Shown here in pieces: positions 54,855 through 64,000 of a DNA stretch of 64,000 nt (within the stretch, counting starts at the first letter, position 1; each line of letters starts with the position of its first letter). Below the pieces are notes generated by a model. It did not search any database, had not been told where the DNA came from, and worked only from the letters and a program-made list of their open reading frames with translations. The stretch is from Macrothele yani. Taxonomy: Eukaryota > Arthropoda > Arachnida > Araneae > Macrothelidae. The stretch is from the NCBI GenBank assembly GCA_039090855.1, contig CM076991.1, forward strand, positions 73,659,349-73,723,348. Direction: 5' to 3'. Both the position numbers and the translations under genes were made by a program.

Positions 54855-56074
54855 CTGAGTGGCCACTTTATTATGACCACCCTCTCAGCACTTCGTTGGG
54901 CCACCTTTTCCCTTTAATACTGCGTCGATTCTTCGGGGCATAGACTCCACGAGATGTTGATAGGTGGTTTGTGGAATCTGAGACCATGCTTGTTGAATAG
55001 CACTTTCGAGGAGTGTGAGATTGCAGGGTTGTGGATCCAGCTGTCTGATGGCTCGTTCAACTTCATCCCACAAATTCTCAATAGGGTTGCGATCTGGAGA
55101 TTGTGGGGGCCACCTAAGCAAAGTAAACTCACCGGCATGTTCCTGAAACCAATCCTGAACAATACGAGCACTATGGCAGGACGCATTATCTTGTTGAAAG
55201 TAGCCATCACCATTGGGATAAACCATCCACATGACAGGATGCACTTGGTGCGCAACGAAGTTTAGATATGATGTGCCAGTCAGACATTGATCAAAACGAA
55301 TTAAAGGACACAAAGCATGCCAGGAAAACATTCCCAAAACCATAACGTTGCCTCCACCATCTTGAAGGGTTGTTGCAATGCATTTGGGGGTCCATGCATT
55401 CGTGCTGTTTCCACCAAATTCTCACTCGGCCATCGGCATGGTGCAACGTAAAATATGATTCATCGGACCACATAATTTGTTTCCAATTATCGACTGTCCA
55501 ATCCTTGTGCTCCTGTGAGAACTGGAGACGTTTTCTCTTGTTAACTGCAGACAACAAAGGCGTTCGAACAGGCCTTCAGCTGCCTTATCCCATCCCATGC
55601 AGTGTAAGGCGAACAGTGCGTGCAGAGATCATTTGAGGGGATCCTTGATTAAGATGGTCTGTAATTTGCTGCACTGTTGCCCTTCTGTTGTCTGTTACTA
55701 GTCTGGACATTCTTCTTTCCGCCCGAGCAGTCACTAATCGATGACGACCACACGTTGCACGTAGAGACCCAGTTTTTTGGCTGACAGTCCAGTCTTTAAA
55801 CATTTTAACAACAGATGCTCTTTAACATTTCACGAATGTGGCGGTTTCGGTGATACTCGCTCCATGACTCCGAGCTCCAGCAATCATCCCTGTTGAAAGT
55901 CCGTCAAATCGCATTTTTTTACCCATCTCGTCACCCAAAAATCACTTCTACTACTGTCGCAAGCACAAAGCTTTCCCTTTTTATACTAGCCTCGCCCTCT
56001 GGCAGCAACAGCGGGCAGCCTTAGCTCATTTGCTTAAAACTGTCAGGTAGTCATAATAAAGTGGCCACTCAGTG
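54855..56074 (-). mobile_element. Tc1-like transposon, inactivated (CTGAGTGGCCAC family)
   Basis: The left end is CTGAGTGGCCACTTTATTAT; the right end, reverse complemented, is CACTGAGTGGCCACTTTATT. The left end appears two bases shorter. Both abut TA. It inserted in the AT tract at the end of the RTE pair. Confidence 0.92.
54885..55931 (-). pseudogene. Tc1-like transposase pseudogene
   Basis: Opens MGKKMRFDGLSTGMIAGARS at about 55931 and continues HGASITETATFVKC before a TAA at about 55826. It then reads MFKDWTVSQKTGSLRATCGR and AERRMSRLVTDNRRATVQQI to a stop at 55585. A second frame gives KRKRLQFSQEHKDWTVDNWK and IMWSDESYFTLHHADGRVRI, with the first Asp. A frameshift near 55345 leads to MVLGMFSWHALCPLIRFDQC, then FQQDNASCHSARIVQDWFQE with the second Asp and PQSPDRNPIENLWDEVERAI with the Glu. 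The ending KGKGGPTKC is intact. One stop and two frame changes inactivate it; the catalytic residues survive. Confidence 0.92.
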
Positions 56075-56078
56075 TATA

Positions 56079-57305
56079 TTAGGTGTACAAATAAGTCTTT
56101 AAGCGTTTTTTGTGTGACGTTTACCGCTAATTTACATATCCGAATTTCCCCGGGTTGTTGTCCTGTGTAGTGGTCCAGAGTATAATATGTGACACAGAAG
56201 TTTGCCCAACAGTCAAACGCATTTGCACATCTGTAGGTGAAAGATGGCAAGTGATACTGCATTTGTTCGACACTGCATTCGTTACCAATCTTATCAATGA
56301 AAAAGTGCTGTAAAAGCGTGTGCATTCATCTGTTCGGTTCTGGGGGAGAATATTGTATCGAAAAGTAGGTTGAGTTTTGGTTTAGAAGGTTTAAAGCAGG
56401 TGATTTTGATATTAGCGGTGGAGAACGTAGCGGCGCCCCGAAGAAGGTATCACATGAGGAACTGCAAGCATTGCTGGATGAAGATTCGTCTCAAACGCAA
56501 AAAGAACTAGCTGAACAACTAGGGGTAACTCAACAAACCATTTCCAATCGTTTACGCGCGCTGGAAAAGATTCAGAAGAAAGGAAAATGGGTGCCATATG
56601 ACCTGAGCCAGAGGAACAAGGATGAGCGTGTCATGAAGTGTTTGAATCTGTTGAATAGACAACACAGAAAGTCTTTCCTGTGGAAAATCGTTATGGGTGA
56701 TGAAAAGTGGATATGGTACGACAATCCCCAAGCAAAAAACACTGGGTAGACCCAGGTGAAGCAACGACTTCGACACCGAAACGCAATATTCACTCCAAGA
56801 AATTTCTGCTGTGCATCTGGTGGGATATAAAGGGTGTGCTCTATTATGAACTATTGGTACAGGGTCAAACTGTTACAGCTGATCGCTACAAGCAACAATT
56901 GCTGCGATTGAATCAGGAAATCTGTCTGAAAAGTCCATTCACAGGCAAAGGATTTCGTCCCGTAAAATTACTGCATGACAACGCTAGGCCGCATGCACGA
57001 AATTGGTCAAGGAAACGTTATTGAGGCTTGCCTGAGAAGTTTTAAAGCACCCGCCGTATAGTCCAAACATAGCCCCTTCAGACTATCATTTGTTCCGATC
57101 GATACAACATGGTTTGTCTGCTGTAAAGTTCCGGACATGTGGCGAAGTGCAAAAATGGGTTGATGACTTGACGACTTGCCAAATTGCATCAAACGCAAAT
57201 ACACTGCCACGCCCCTGGCAGAAAAAATATACTTCTTGAAAATCAGAGAGCATGGAGATAACACTGTTTATGATTACACATATCTGCTATCAAAATAATT
57301 CTTCG
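56079..57305 (+). mobile_element. mariner transposon, inactivated (TTAGGTGTACAAATAAG end)
   Basis: The left end TTAGGTGTACAAATAAGTCT resembles the end of the second mariner near 59943 (ATTAGGTGTGCAACTTAATT, reverse complemented). The right end is not clearly visible, and the limit given is where transposase similarity and structure fade. Confidence 0.7.
56297..57275 (+). pseudogene. mariner transposase pseudogene
   Basis: Starts about MKKCCKSVCIHLFGSGGEYC, with a stop at about 56360. The readable blocks are then RRFKAGDFDISGGERSGAPK, SHEELQALLDEDSSQTQKEL, the helix-turn-helix AEQLGVTQQTISNRLRALEK, and KIVMGDEKWIWYDNPQAKNT with the first Asp, to a frameshift near 56745. The second frame reads WVDPGEATTSTPKRNIHSKK, LLCIWWDIKGVLYYELLVQG and KLLHDNARPHARNWSRKRY, with the second Asp. 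Further on, PYSPNIAPSDYHLFRSI at about 57053-57105 is the third-Asp block of DD34D in another frame. Three or more frame breaks; dead. Confidence 0.88.
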
Positions 57306-57399
57306 GATCCAGCTGTTAAATCTTGGATACCGTCGACCTAAAAAACTGAATTTGCAATAACGGCCAGATAAATTTTATCTCAGAAGACAAAAAAAACTA

Positions 57400-57607
57400 A
57401 GAATTGTGTAAAACTCTACAGTCTGGGATGGAGCAATCGAATGATCTAAGCTAGGCTCTAGTTCGAGTCCCGAATGAGACATAGATGGTGTGATTGTCCG
57501 GAGTTGGTTCTTTCTCCTTTCTGAATTAGGGAGGAACGACTCCTTTTAGCACTGGAAGCTTACTGGGGTCGTTAACTTCCCCATAGCAAAATAAAACAAA
57601 ACAAAAA
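57400..57607 (+). repeat. probable tRNA-derived SINE
   Basis: A tRNA-like head contains AGTTCGAGTCCCG at 57460-57472, which fits the internal B box of RNA polymerase III promoters. An A-box-like GGATGGAGCAATCGAATG at 57425-57442 lies about 20 bp upstream. About 100 bp of unrelated body follows, then an A-rich tail with AAAATAAAACAAAACAAAAA ending near 57607. The cloverleaf cannot be completed, so it is not a functional tRNA gene. Confidence 0.6.
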
Positions 57608-58095
57608 AGTGCGAATATCGTGCTAAACATAAAATTGCATTCTATGATATCGAAACAGTAACACACGGAGACGGTAAAATCAAAGTGTTTTTCCGGAATG
57701 CCATCCATATACCTTAGACCAATGATCTATCTGGCGCATAAGACGTGCAGCAATGTACTTTTGTCCTGTGTTCTGCCATCAAAATCCAGTACAGTGCCAG
57801 TGACTTATCGATATCTTTCCGCAATATGCAGAAGTCATTGGCGTGATCCTCGTATCTTGGGAGAGAATCTTCACTTCTTAAGGTGTCATTTGTGTGAGAC
57901 AGAAGAAAGTTCTTGGGAGAGAATTCCTCTCACATGAGAAATGCTTTAGGCGGCAAAGAAGACTTAACAACGTTAATAGAGCAAATTGATAACTTTAGCG
58001 AGACAAATAGATAGTTACATGAGACAGATCAGTACGACGAACAACTCCACTGCATTGACAACAAGTACAGTGTACTGTTCGTCGTGGAATACAGT
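57608..58095. other. unassigned intergenic DNA
   Basis: No gene or repeat was recognised; the 79-codon plus-strand frame (57698-57937) has no identifiable motif. Confidence 0.5.
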
Positions 58096-58620
58096 CCTAG
58101 AGCCGTCGGATATCAGCCTGTGATACTACCCCACTACTTTTCCTGCACCTGGTCTTGCATGGCATCTGACCACGTCTCATATGTGCTCAATTGGAAACAC
58201 ATCTGGTGACCCTGCTGACTACGGAAGCCAAACGACACTTCGTGTATATTCTCGGTAAACGTTAACGGAATGTGTATGAGCGTTGTCCGACCGAAAAGCT
58301 GCGCCAGGCACCCTGTGGCGAAAGGGATGTAGGCTGTCTGCGGCATAGTGCCAAGACGTCTCATTGTCTGGGCGGCATGCGAGAGATATTTGGTTATCAT
58401 GGCTGATCGCTCCCCCAGCTACGACTTTTCCTTTTCGACGATGGTTCATTGATCTGTTCTTCGGTCGCGGTATCTCCACAGGTGTATCTGGTGATCATCG
58501 ATTTCTACGCAGTAGCGGAATTCATTTCTATAGACTATAGGACGATATTCTGCATTCCAGTTGACTAGAAAGTGGCACTATTTTAGACGCTGGTGACGGT
58601 GAATACGGTTCATGCAATAT
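58096..58620 (-). pseudogene. Tc1-like transposase fragment
   Basis: On the minus strand, blocks typical of the DDE domain are legible in changing frames: NEFRYCVEIDDHQIHLWRYR after the first Asp, VVAGGAISHDNQISLACR, FRSDNAHTHSVNVYREYTRS (the second Asp block, QQDNARPHTA in relatives), then SAGSPDVFPIEHI with the Glu. The helix-turn-helix part is absent and no inverted repeats were found. It is a decayed internal fragment. Confidence 0.65.
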
Positions 58621-58839
58621 GGATTTCGCTAGGTCAGCAAAAATCAGTTCGATGTGTGAAGGGATATTCTGGGTTCTGGTCTCGGCCCCTAACTGCAAGC
58701 GATCATAGAACGTCGGCAAATGCAAATAGCTCTGTGCGATAATGGCTGATTGCAGCGCCATCCAACAGCTTTCCAGGCAACCGTAACCGCTCACAGCTGT
58801 AGTGACAGAAGGGACGAAAGTTGACGGTGAATGCAATGT

Positions 58840-59943
58840 TGTTTGAGAAGCAACATTTAAGGCACTGCCTTCTGTTCGCGTTTCAGCTGGAAAAAAGTGC
58901 CGCGAAAGCCCAGAAAATGATCTGTGCTGCTTTGGGTGAGGCTGCTGTGTCCTACAGTACGTGTAAGAAGTGGTTCCATTAGTTTAAGCAGAGAAATTTC
59001 GATCTCCGTGATGCAGAACGTCCGGGAAAACCACAGAAAGTTGACGATGAGGAAGTGGAACAACTGTTGGACGCGGATCCCTTTCGGACACAGTGAAGGC
59101 TCGCCTAGGAATTCGGAGTAACACGGCAAGCCATTCCAAAGCGCCTGCACAAGCTTGGACGGATTTACAAGGAGGGCTGTTGGGTGCTCCACCACCTCAA
59201 CAGCTGTGAACAAGTCTAGTCGCTACGATGTAGCTGTGTCCTTGCTCTCCAGATTCTAGAAGAAGGATTTCCTCCACAAGATTTTGACCTCTGATGAGAA
59301 GTGCATCCTCTACGATAATCCTAAGCGGCACAAATCGTGGGTTTATCCAGGTCAGCCTACCACCAGTATACCGCCAAACCGAATGTCCATGCCAGGAAAT
59401 TGTTGCTGTGCATATGGTGGGATCAGCGCGGTATCGTACACTATGAGTTGCTCAAACCTGGTGAAACGGTCAATGCTGAGCGTTATTGTCAGCAACTGAT
59501 TCGTGTTAGTGACGCAATGGAGGCGAAAAGGCCATACACTGGCAAGGGCAGAAGGTGGGCCCTGTTGCTTCAGGATAACGTGCGTCCTCACACCGCGAAA
59601 ACAACTTTAAACACGATCACTGACCTGGGATGGGAGATTTTGTCCCACCCGGCGTATTCTCCTGACTTCGCCCCGTCGGATTATCACCTCTTTCGCTCCC
59701 TGGAACATCACCTGAGTGGCACGCATTTCACTTCTGTCGAGGAGGTCCACACAAGTATTGATAACTTTATCAACTCGAAACAGCTCCCTTTTTTTCCGCA
59801 GTGGCATTAGGCAACTCCCTGACCGATGGCTGAAATGTATTCAACACGACGGGGAGTATTTCCCTGACTAGGTACGTATTCGATTTGCTATAATTTGCTG
59901 TCAACGTGTTGTGCCTATGGCCGAGAATTAAGTTGCACACCTA
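58840..59943 (+). mobile_element. mariner transposon, inactivated
   Basis: A mariner transposase remnant fills the interval. The right end, reverse complemented, reads TTAGGTGTGCAACTTAATTC, similar to the left end of the mariner at 56.08 kb. The left end of this copy is not clear; similarity begins near 58850. Confidence 0.75.
58850..59870 (+). pseudogene. mariner transposase pseudogene
   Basis: Blocks in order are FAFQLEKSAAKAQKMICAAL, YSTCKKWFH then a stop, FDLRDAERPGKPQKVDDEEV, VTRQAIPKRLHKLGRIYKEG, and TSDEKCILYDNPKRHKSWVY with the first Asp. In another frame follow KLLLCIWWDQRGIVHYELLK, PGETVNAERYCQQLIRVSDA, LLQDNVRPHTAKTTLN with the second Asp, and HPAYSPDFAPSDYHLFRSLE with the third Asp of DD34D, to a stop at 59808. 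The last 157 codons are uninterrupted. The N-terminal half needs several frame changes and contains stops, so it is inactive. Confidence 0.9.
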
Positions 59944-62060
59944 ATAGTTTTGATAATGGACTCTACTTGTTAAAGTTGCGATGTAGCTCTGTTGCCAAGT
60001 CAGATGAACTGCCCTTGGTGCAGTCTTTGGCAGGAGCGGATTGGGGCAACCAAACGAGGCTGAGAATTTTTGTCTTGCAGTCCACTACAAAAACACACCT
60101 GCCTACCTCCTAAATTCTCCCATGAAAAAATTTCTGTTACATCATGGATGAAAGAGAACTTTTGAAATATGCATGTTTATACGAATTCAGTCGCGAACAA
60201 ATTTACCAAAATGCTTTTTTTTTTACCTTGAAAATTTTGGACAAAATCACGAGTCTGTTGAAGACTCCATTTCCAACTTTATTACCATGAAGGTCTTTCT
60301 GAAAGTTGAAATGTTCGCATACCAACATAGCAATTTATGCCATAAATTTTTAATAATACTTATTTGGTCACTGACCACATACTCTACAATAGTATTGGTA
60401 CCTCCTCCTAGAGTAGACATTTTTTAAGTCTACCCATTATTTTGACACATAAAACATTACTGGTAAGTCGTTGTTTCTTTTAAGATAAACGTGGATGGGA
60501 CACAGATTTCGTAATATCTCTGCCGCAGAATGGCTTTGTTCTGTATGTGGATAACGGTTTATAGAGATAGGCCATCACAGTGGGTATCTTCAAGATTATA
60601 AAAGGAGGGTAGAGCCTACCCATGACTTTGGGCTCTAAGTCCAATGTGCAACTTTTGCTTAATTAATTTATTGGAGTGTGCTTGATCTGGCAGCACATTT
60701 CCCACATAATTACAGAGAATTTTGCTGTGCCTTTTCAGAGCAAACGCCCAACATATAGTTGAAAAGGAACTCCTTGTTTTTAAGGAAATAACTTTTCAGA
60801 GAGACATACAGCTCAAATAAAGTTAATGATTATTACTCATAAGCATATAGTAAAATAATTATTCGTTCGTTCCAAAAAAAAAAAAAAAATCCGACCAAAC
60901 GAATACCAGAAAGTGGGCTACATTTCTCGAGTGGTCAACCGGGAAATGTCCCCGTGTCCAGGTGGAACAATCCATCCCTTGTCGTTGTGTGCACAACAAC
61001 CTAGGAATGGGCTTTCCTTCTCGAAATCACTTCTACCAGCATCTATGACTTGTGCTATGGTCGTGACTCACTATTAAGGTCAGCCTGCACTCACAGAGAC
61101 CAATAATATGTTCTCTCTCGAAATTACTTAGCTGTTCATATTTGCGTAATAATACCACATTAGGGTAAGAACTCTCCGGATATTAATGTGTATTTATTAT
61201 TCTTCCATGTTGGAAAAAATATCCGAAAATGAATAATAAAATTGAACATAAAATGGTTCTTTTAGTAGACGTCGATAACATGAACATATAACTGAGTCTG
61301 TCATGCAGTTGTCTAAATTTCCATGATGCTGTAGTTTAAGCTTCATGTAACAGAAGTGTACACAAAACAGTTCAGTACTGAAAAACGAAATATAGCAATT
61401 AGCGGTATTCTTTCGAGGACTACCAAACGTCTACTTTAACATTTACAACTACATATGTAGAGAAAATATATGTACTTGAACGCATATGGGTCATTGATCA
61501 TCTTGACCTGAATGTTCTTTGTCCGTATCAGATAAATATGACGAAGAAAATGCTTCAGATGTTCTCTCAACTCTATAACACCAGTTGATGGGTCCTAGTA
61601 TTTCTGCAAAGAGAAATGCGTTGGAAACAGTCCCTCCTTCTTTCCAACTGTGATGCCGAGCAGAATTGTTTAATCCTAACTGAGCGCTGAACAAAAAAAA
61701 AAAAAAAAAAAAAAAAAGATGCTGACACTTCCAATCAACTAAATGGGACTGCACTGCATTAGTTTGAGCAATCTTCAGCTTGACAGGTGACGTCTTGGTA
61801 AAGGTTTTGCTAACAAAGTATGTGAGTTGCCATACGAGAACTTCCGCAATATTTCAAACTTAAAACAAGCGCTTGAAGATCCTGAATGAAGTGATAAATT
61901 CAATCGACACCTTTGGCCCTTGCATTCATTCATTTATTAATTTCTTTATAGCCTGATGTATGGCATGTTGCCTCCATAGATTGCAACTGGATAACGTTGA
62001 GGTTAGTGCACATCCTCTGGTAATTTATGTAGCGAGACCCATTCCTGTGTCATTGACACG
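59944..62060. other. unassigned AT-rich DNA with poly-A tracts
   Basis: No gene was recognised over about 2.1 kb. Two long A-runs are present, about 15 A at 60876-60890 and about 25 A at 61694-61718. They could be retroposon tails, but no body could be identified beside them. The frames found (up to 87 codons) carry no motif. Confidence 0.5.
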
Positions 62061-62067
62061 TACGGGG

Positions 62068-63317
62068 GATGGACAACGAAACTGAAACATCTGCGCAAAT
62101 AACACCCTACGTGTCACGCTGCTGTACGCGCTACCTGGTGGCCAGCCTGCCTCTATTTCGAAGTCACTCAACGAGAGCGGAGTGTGGATGTTTCATTAGC
62201 AGCAGAGCAGTAGCATAGCTGGACGTCAAAACGTGCTATCCACACAACATAATGAGAGACATAGCCGAGTTTCAATGACGACAGATTGTTGGTGCACTTC
62301 TCTCCGGTGCATCTGAGTCCAAGACAGCAAGTCTTTATGGTGTATCGGTATCCAAGGTCATGTCGGCATACCAGCAAGAGGGAAGAACCACATCCAATAG
62401 GAGTAACTGTCGAGGTAAGAGGATGCTGTCTGACAGGGACGTCCGGGTGCTAACATGGATGATAGCCAAAAACATAAAACCACAGCTGCCCAACTCACAG
62501 CAGAGTTAAATACGCACAGCGACTCACCTCTTTCCATCAAAACAGTTTGTCGGGTGTGTCACTGAGTCAACCTTCACGGTCGTGTTGCTATGGCCAAACC
62601 CTGGATCACCAGTGTGAATGCCAAACGTCGCGTCGCGTAGGTTGCAATGGGGCCAGCAGTGCAAATCGTGGACATTGGGCAACGTGAAATTTGTATTGTT
62701 CTTCAATTAATCGTCCTTCACTGTCTTTCCCACAACCGGGAGAGTTTACGTGAGGAGACATCACCCACAGGACTGCCCACAGTAAAGCACTGAGGTGGAT
62801 CGGTTATGATTTTGGCCGCAATATCGTGGCAGTCCGTCGCCCGCTGATTGTTCTTGAGGGTCACTTCTATGCCAAGCACTATCGGACGATGTTGGAGGAA
62901 CAGGTGCACCTAATGGTTTAAACATTGTACCCTGACTGTGGTACCGTGTATCAGGGTGATAACGCACCGATGCACAGAGTTAAACTGGTGGAAGAGTGGT
63001 TTATTGAGCATGAAAGTGAGGTTTTACATCTGTCATGGCAGCATAGTGACCGACTTGAACATTACTGAGCCACTCTGGTGTGTTCTGGAGGAGCGAGTCA
63101 GGAAGCGTTTTCCTCCACCAGCATCACGTCGTGAACCAGCCCTTTTCTGCTAGAGGAATGGCTTCAAATCCCTCTGGCCATGCACTGTACCGGACTTGTA
63201 TCAGTCCTTCCCACGACGAATTGCAGCTGTATTGCCCTCCAAAGGAGGCCCTACACTCTGTATTCAGACTCTGCCAAAGTTGACGTTGAACTGTTTTACT
63301 TGGATTGTCTCCATTCC
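62068..63317 (+). mobile_element. Tc1-like transposon, degraded
   Basis: The left end near GGGGGATGGACAACGAAACT has a weak inverted partner near 63300 (TGGATTGTCTCCATTCC). Boundaries are approximate and no TA duplication could be confirmed. The transposase inside is heavily decayed. Confidence 0.6.
62252..63280 (+). pseudogene. Tc1-like transposase pseudogene
   Basis: Starts MRDIAEFQ, then a stop, then RQIVGALLSGASESKTASLY, a helix-turn-helix, followed by GVSVSKVMSAYQQEGRTTSN and MLSDRDVRVLTWMIAKN, the hinge. The catalytic part from 62600 onward is broken by many stops: GTVYQGDNAPMHRVKLVEEW-like codons at about 62941-63000 represent the second-Asp block, and YQSFPRRIAAVLPSKGGPTL at about 63199-63255 the C-terminus. 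The glutamate block near 63080 is barely legible. Non-functional. Confidence 0.8.
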
Positions 63318-63570
63318 ATCATTTTATGTCAATTTCTCTGTAACTTACTCTTTGTTGTTATACATAGTTGATCTTATCAGTTGTTTGTTAGTTCAGATTA
63401 TTCCATTTTATTAGTACTCGGTGATTCATGATTTGCTCTTTCAAAAGGATTATTTTTTTTAATGTTGTTAACACATTTTCTTGATATTTTGGCTTTCTTC
63501 AAATTTTACACTCCTTTTACACTCATTGAAAACGATTCCGTCTTGAGCAGAATTCGGTATCTCTTTTTTA
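63318..63570. other. unassigned DNA
   Basis: T-rich, no motif recognised. Confidence 0.4.
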
Positions 63571-63918
63571 ACGTACCACTGAGGTGAAGCAAGAGTCAAA
63601 ACGACAAGGTGCAGCAACAAGCCAAAGTCGGCGCAGTTCAGTCGTGAGAATAACTGGTTTCGGAGCGAGGAATGTGGGTTCAAATCCCACACTGATGAAA
63701 AAAGGGCTTATTTTTACATTGATGCCCGAACGTAAAGATGAATCTCCTGGCCGTGATGTTCGAGAATAATGTGTGATGTTTCTTCAACACATCGCCTGGA
63801 GTTAATAAAAAATTCCTTCTACAGTGAACTCTCCCTCAAGCATGGTCTGTGGCTGACCCAAAAACTGCGACTTTTCCCCGGTGTGTGTGTGTGGGGGGGG
63901 GGGGGGGTATAAGTGATG
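63571..63918 (+). repeat. tRNA-derived SINE, first copy
   Basis: Starts GTACCACTGAGGTGAAGCAA. The tRNA-like part has GGCGCAGTTCAGTCGTGA (A-box-like, about 63629-63646) and GGTTCAAATCC (perfect B-box, 63677-63687), followed by a body and ending in a GT/G-rich tract with a run of about 15 G near 63893. The same head recurs at 63919, so two units stand in tandem. It is a retroposed tRNA derivative rather than a tRNA gene, since the acceptor stem cannot be completed. Confidence 0.8.
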
Positions 63919-64000
63919 TATCACTGAGGTGACACAAGAGTCAAAACGGCAAGCTTCAGCGATAAGCCCTGGTCGGCGTAGTTCAGTCGGGAGGTTACTA
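63919..64000 (+). repeat. tRNA-derived SINE, second copy, cut by window end
   Basis: GTATCACTGAGGTGACACAA opens it, and it continues through TCGGCGTAGTTCAGTCGGGA, matching the head of the copy at 63571. The B-box would lie beyond the window. Confidence 0.8.

Noticed and set aside
63628..63695. A tRNA gene
   Set aside because: A and B boxes are present, but the acceptor and anticodon stems cannot be completed and the same head repeats at 63919 with a shared body, which fits a SINE.

Overview
This window looks like eukaryotic repeat DNA, most likely from a large, repeat-rich invertebrate genome and probably an arthropod. The evidence is AT-rich intergenic DNA, many Tc1/mariner transposons, several copies of one RTE-type LINE, a Penelope-like retroelement with an N-terminal GIY-YIG domain, tRNA-derived SINEs, and long (TA)n, (GT)n and (ATGT)n tracts. 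I recognise no host protein-coding gene, rRNA or genuine tRNA gene. The species cannot be fixed from the sequence alone.

Layout. 1-3.2 kb: diverged repeat, a (GT)n tract, and a Tc1-like element whose transposase start has four in-frame copies of its helix-turn-helix unit. 4.1-5.2 kb: dead mariner. 5.4-6.4 kb: LINE fragment. 7.8-9.6 kb: Penelope-like fragments, one folded into an inverted repeat. 9.7-10.9 kb: RTE tail interrupted by a 1.09-kb foldback element. 11.6 kb: 120-bp hairpin repeat. 12.5-28.1 kb: transposons placed end to end in (TA)n tracts: a Tc1, a head-to-head RTE pair, two more Tc1 elements, and an RTE copy carrying two nested Tc1 insertions, one with an uninterrupted DD34E transposase. 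28.1-30.9 kb: a minus-strand LINE-like element with a gag-like ORF1 and no visible ORF2. 30.9-36.6 kb: a Penelope-like element between two nearly identical 1.05-kb direct repeats.

36.6-47.4 kb: a complex repeat made of units about 150 bp long, each with a box resembling the CTCF consensus. It is arranged as a plus arm, a minus arm and a second plus copy, and a Tc1 has inserted into the left flank. 47.5-60 kb: Tc1, a second head-to-head RTE pair (one copy has a complete 958-aa ORF), Tc1, mariner, a tRNA-like SINE, a Tc1 remnant and a second mariner. 60-64 kb: unassigned DNA, a degraded Tc1 and two tandem tRNA-derived SINE heads.

The genes here do not form pathways. The window records successive transposon insertions: paralogous RTE copies supply the empty sites that date the nested Tc1 insertions, and TA-rich tracts border most of the insertions. 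The features most worth checking are the CTCF-like repeat palindrome, the quadruplicated transposase DNA-binding unit, the recurrent head-to-head RTE pairs, the ORF1-only LINE and the permuted Penelope element.
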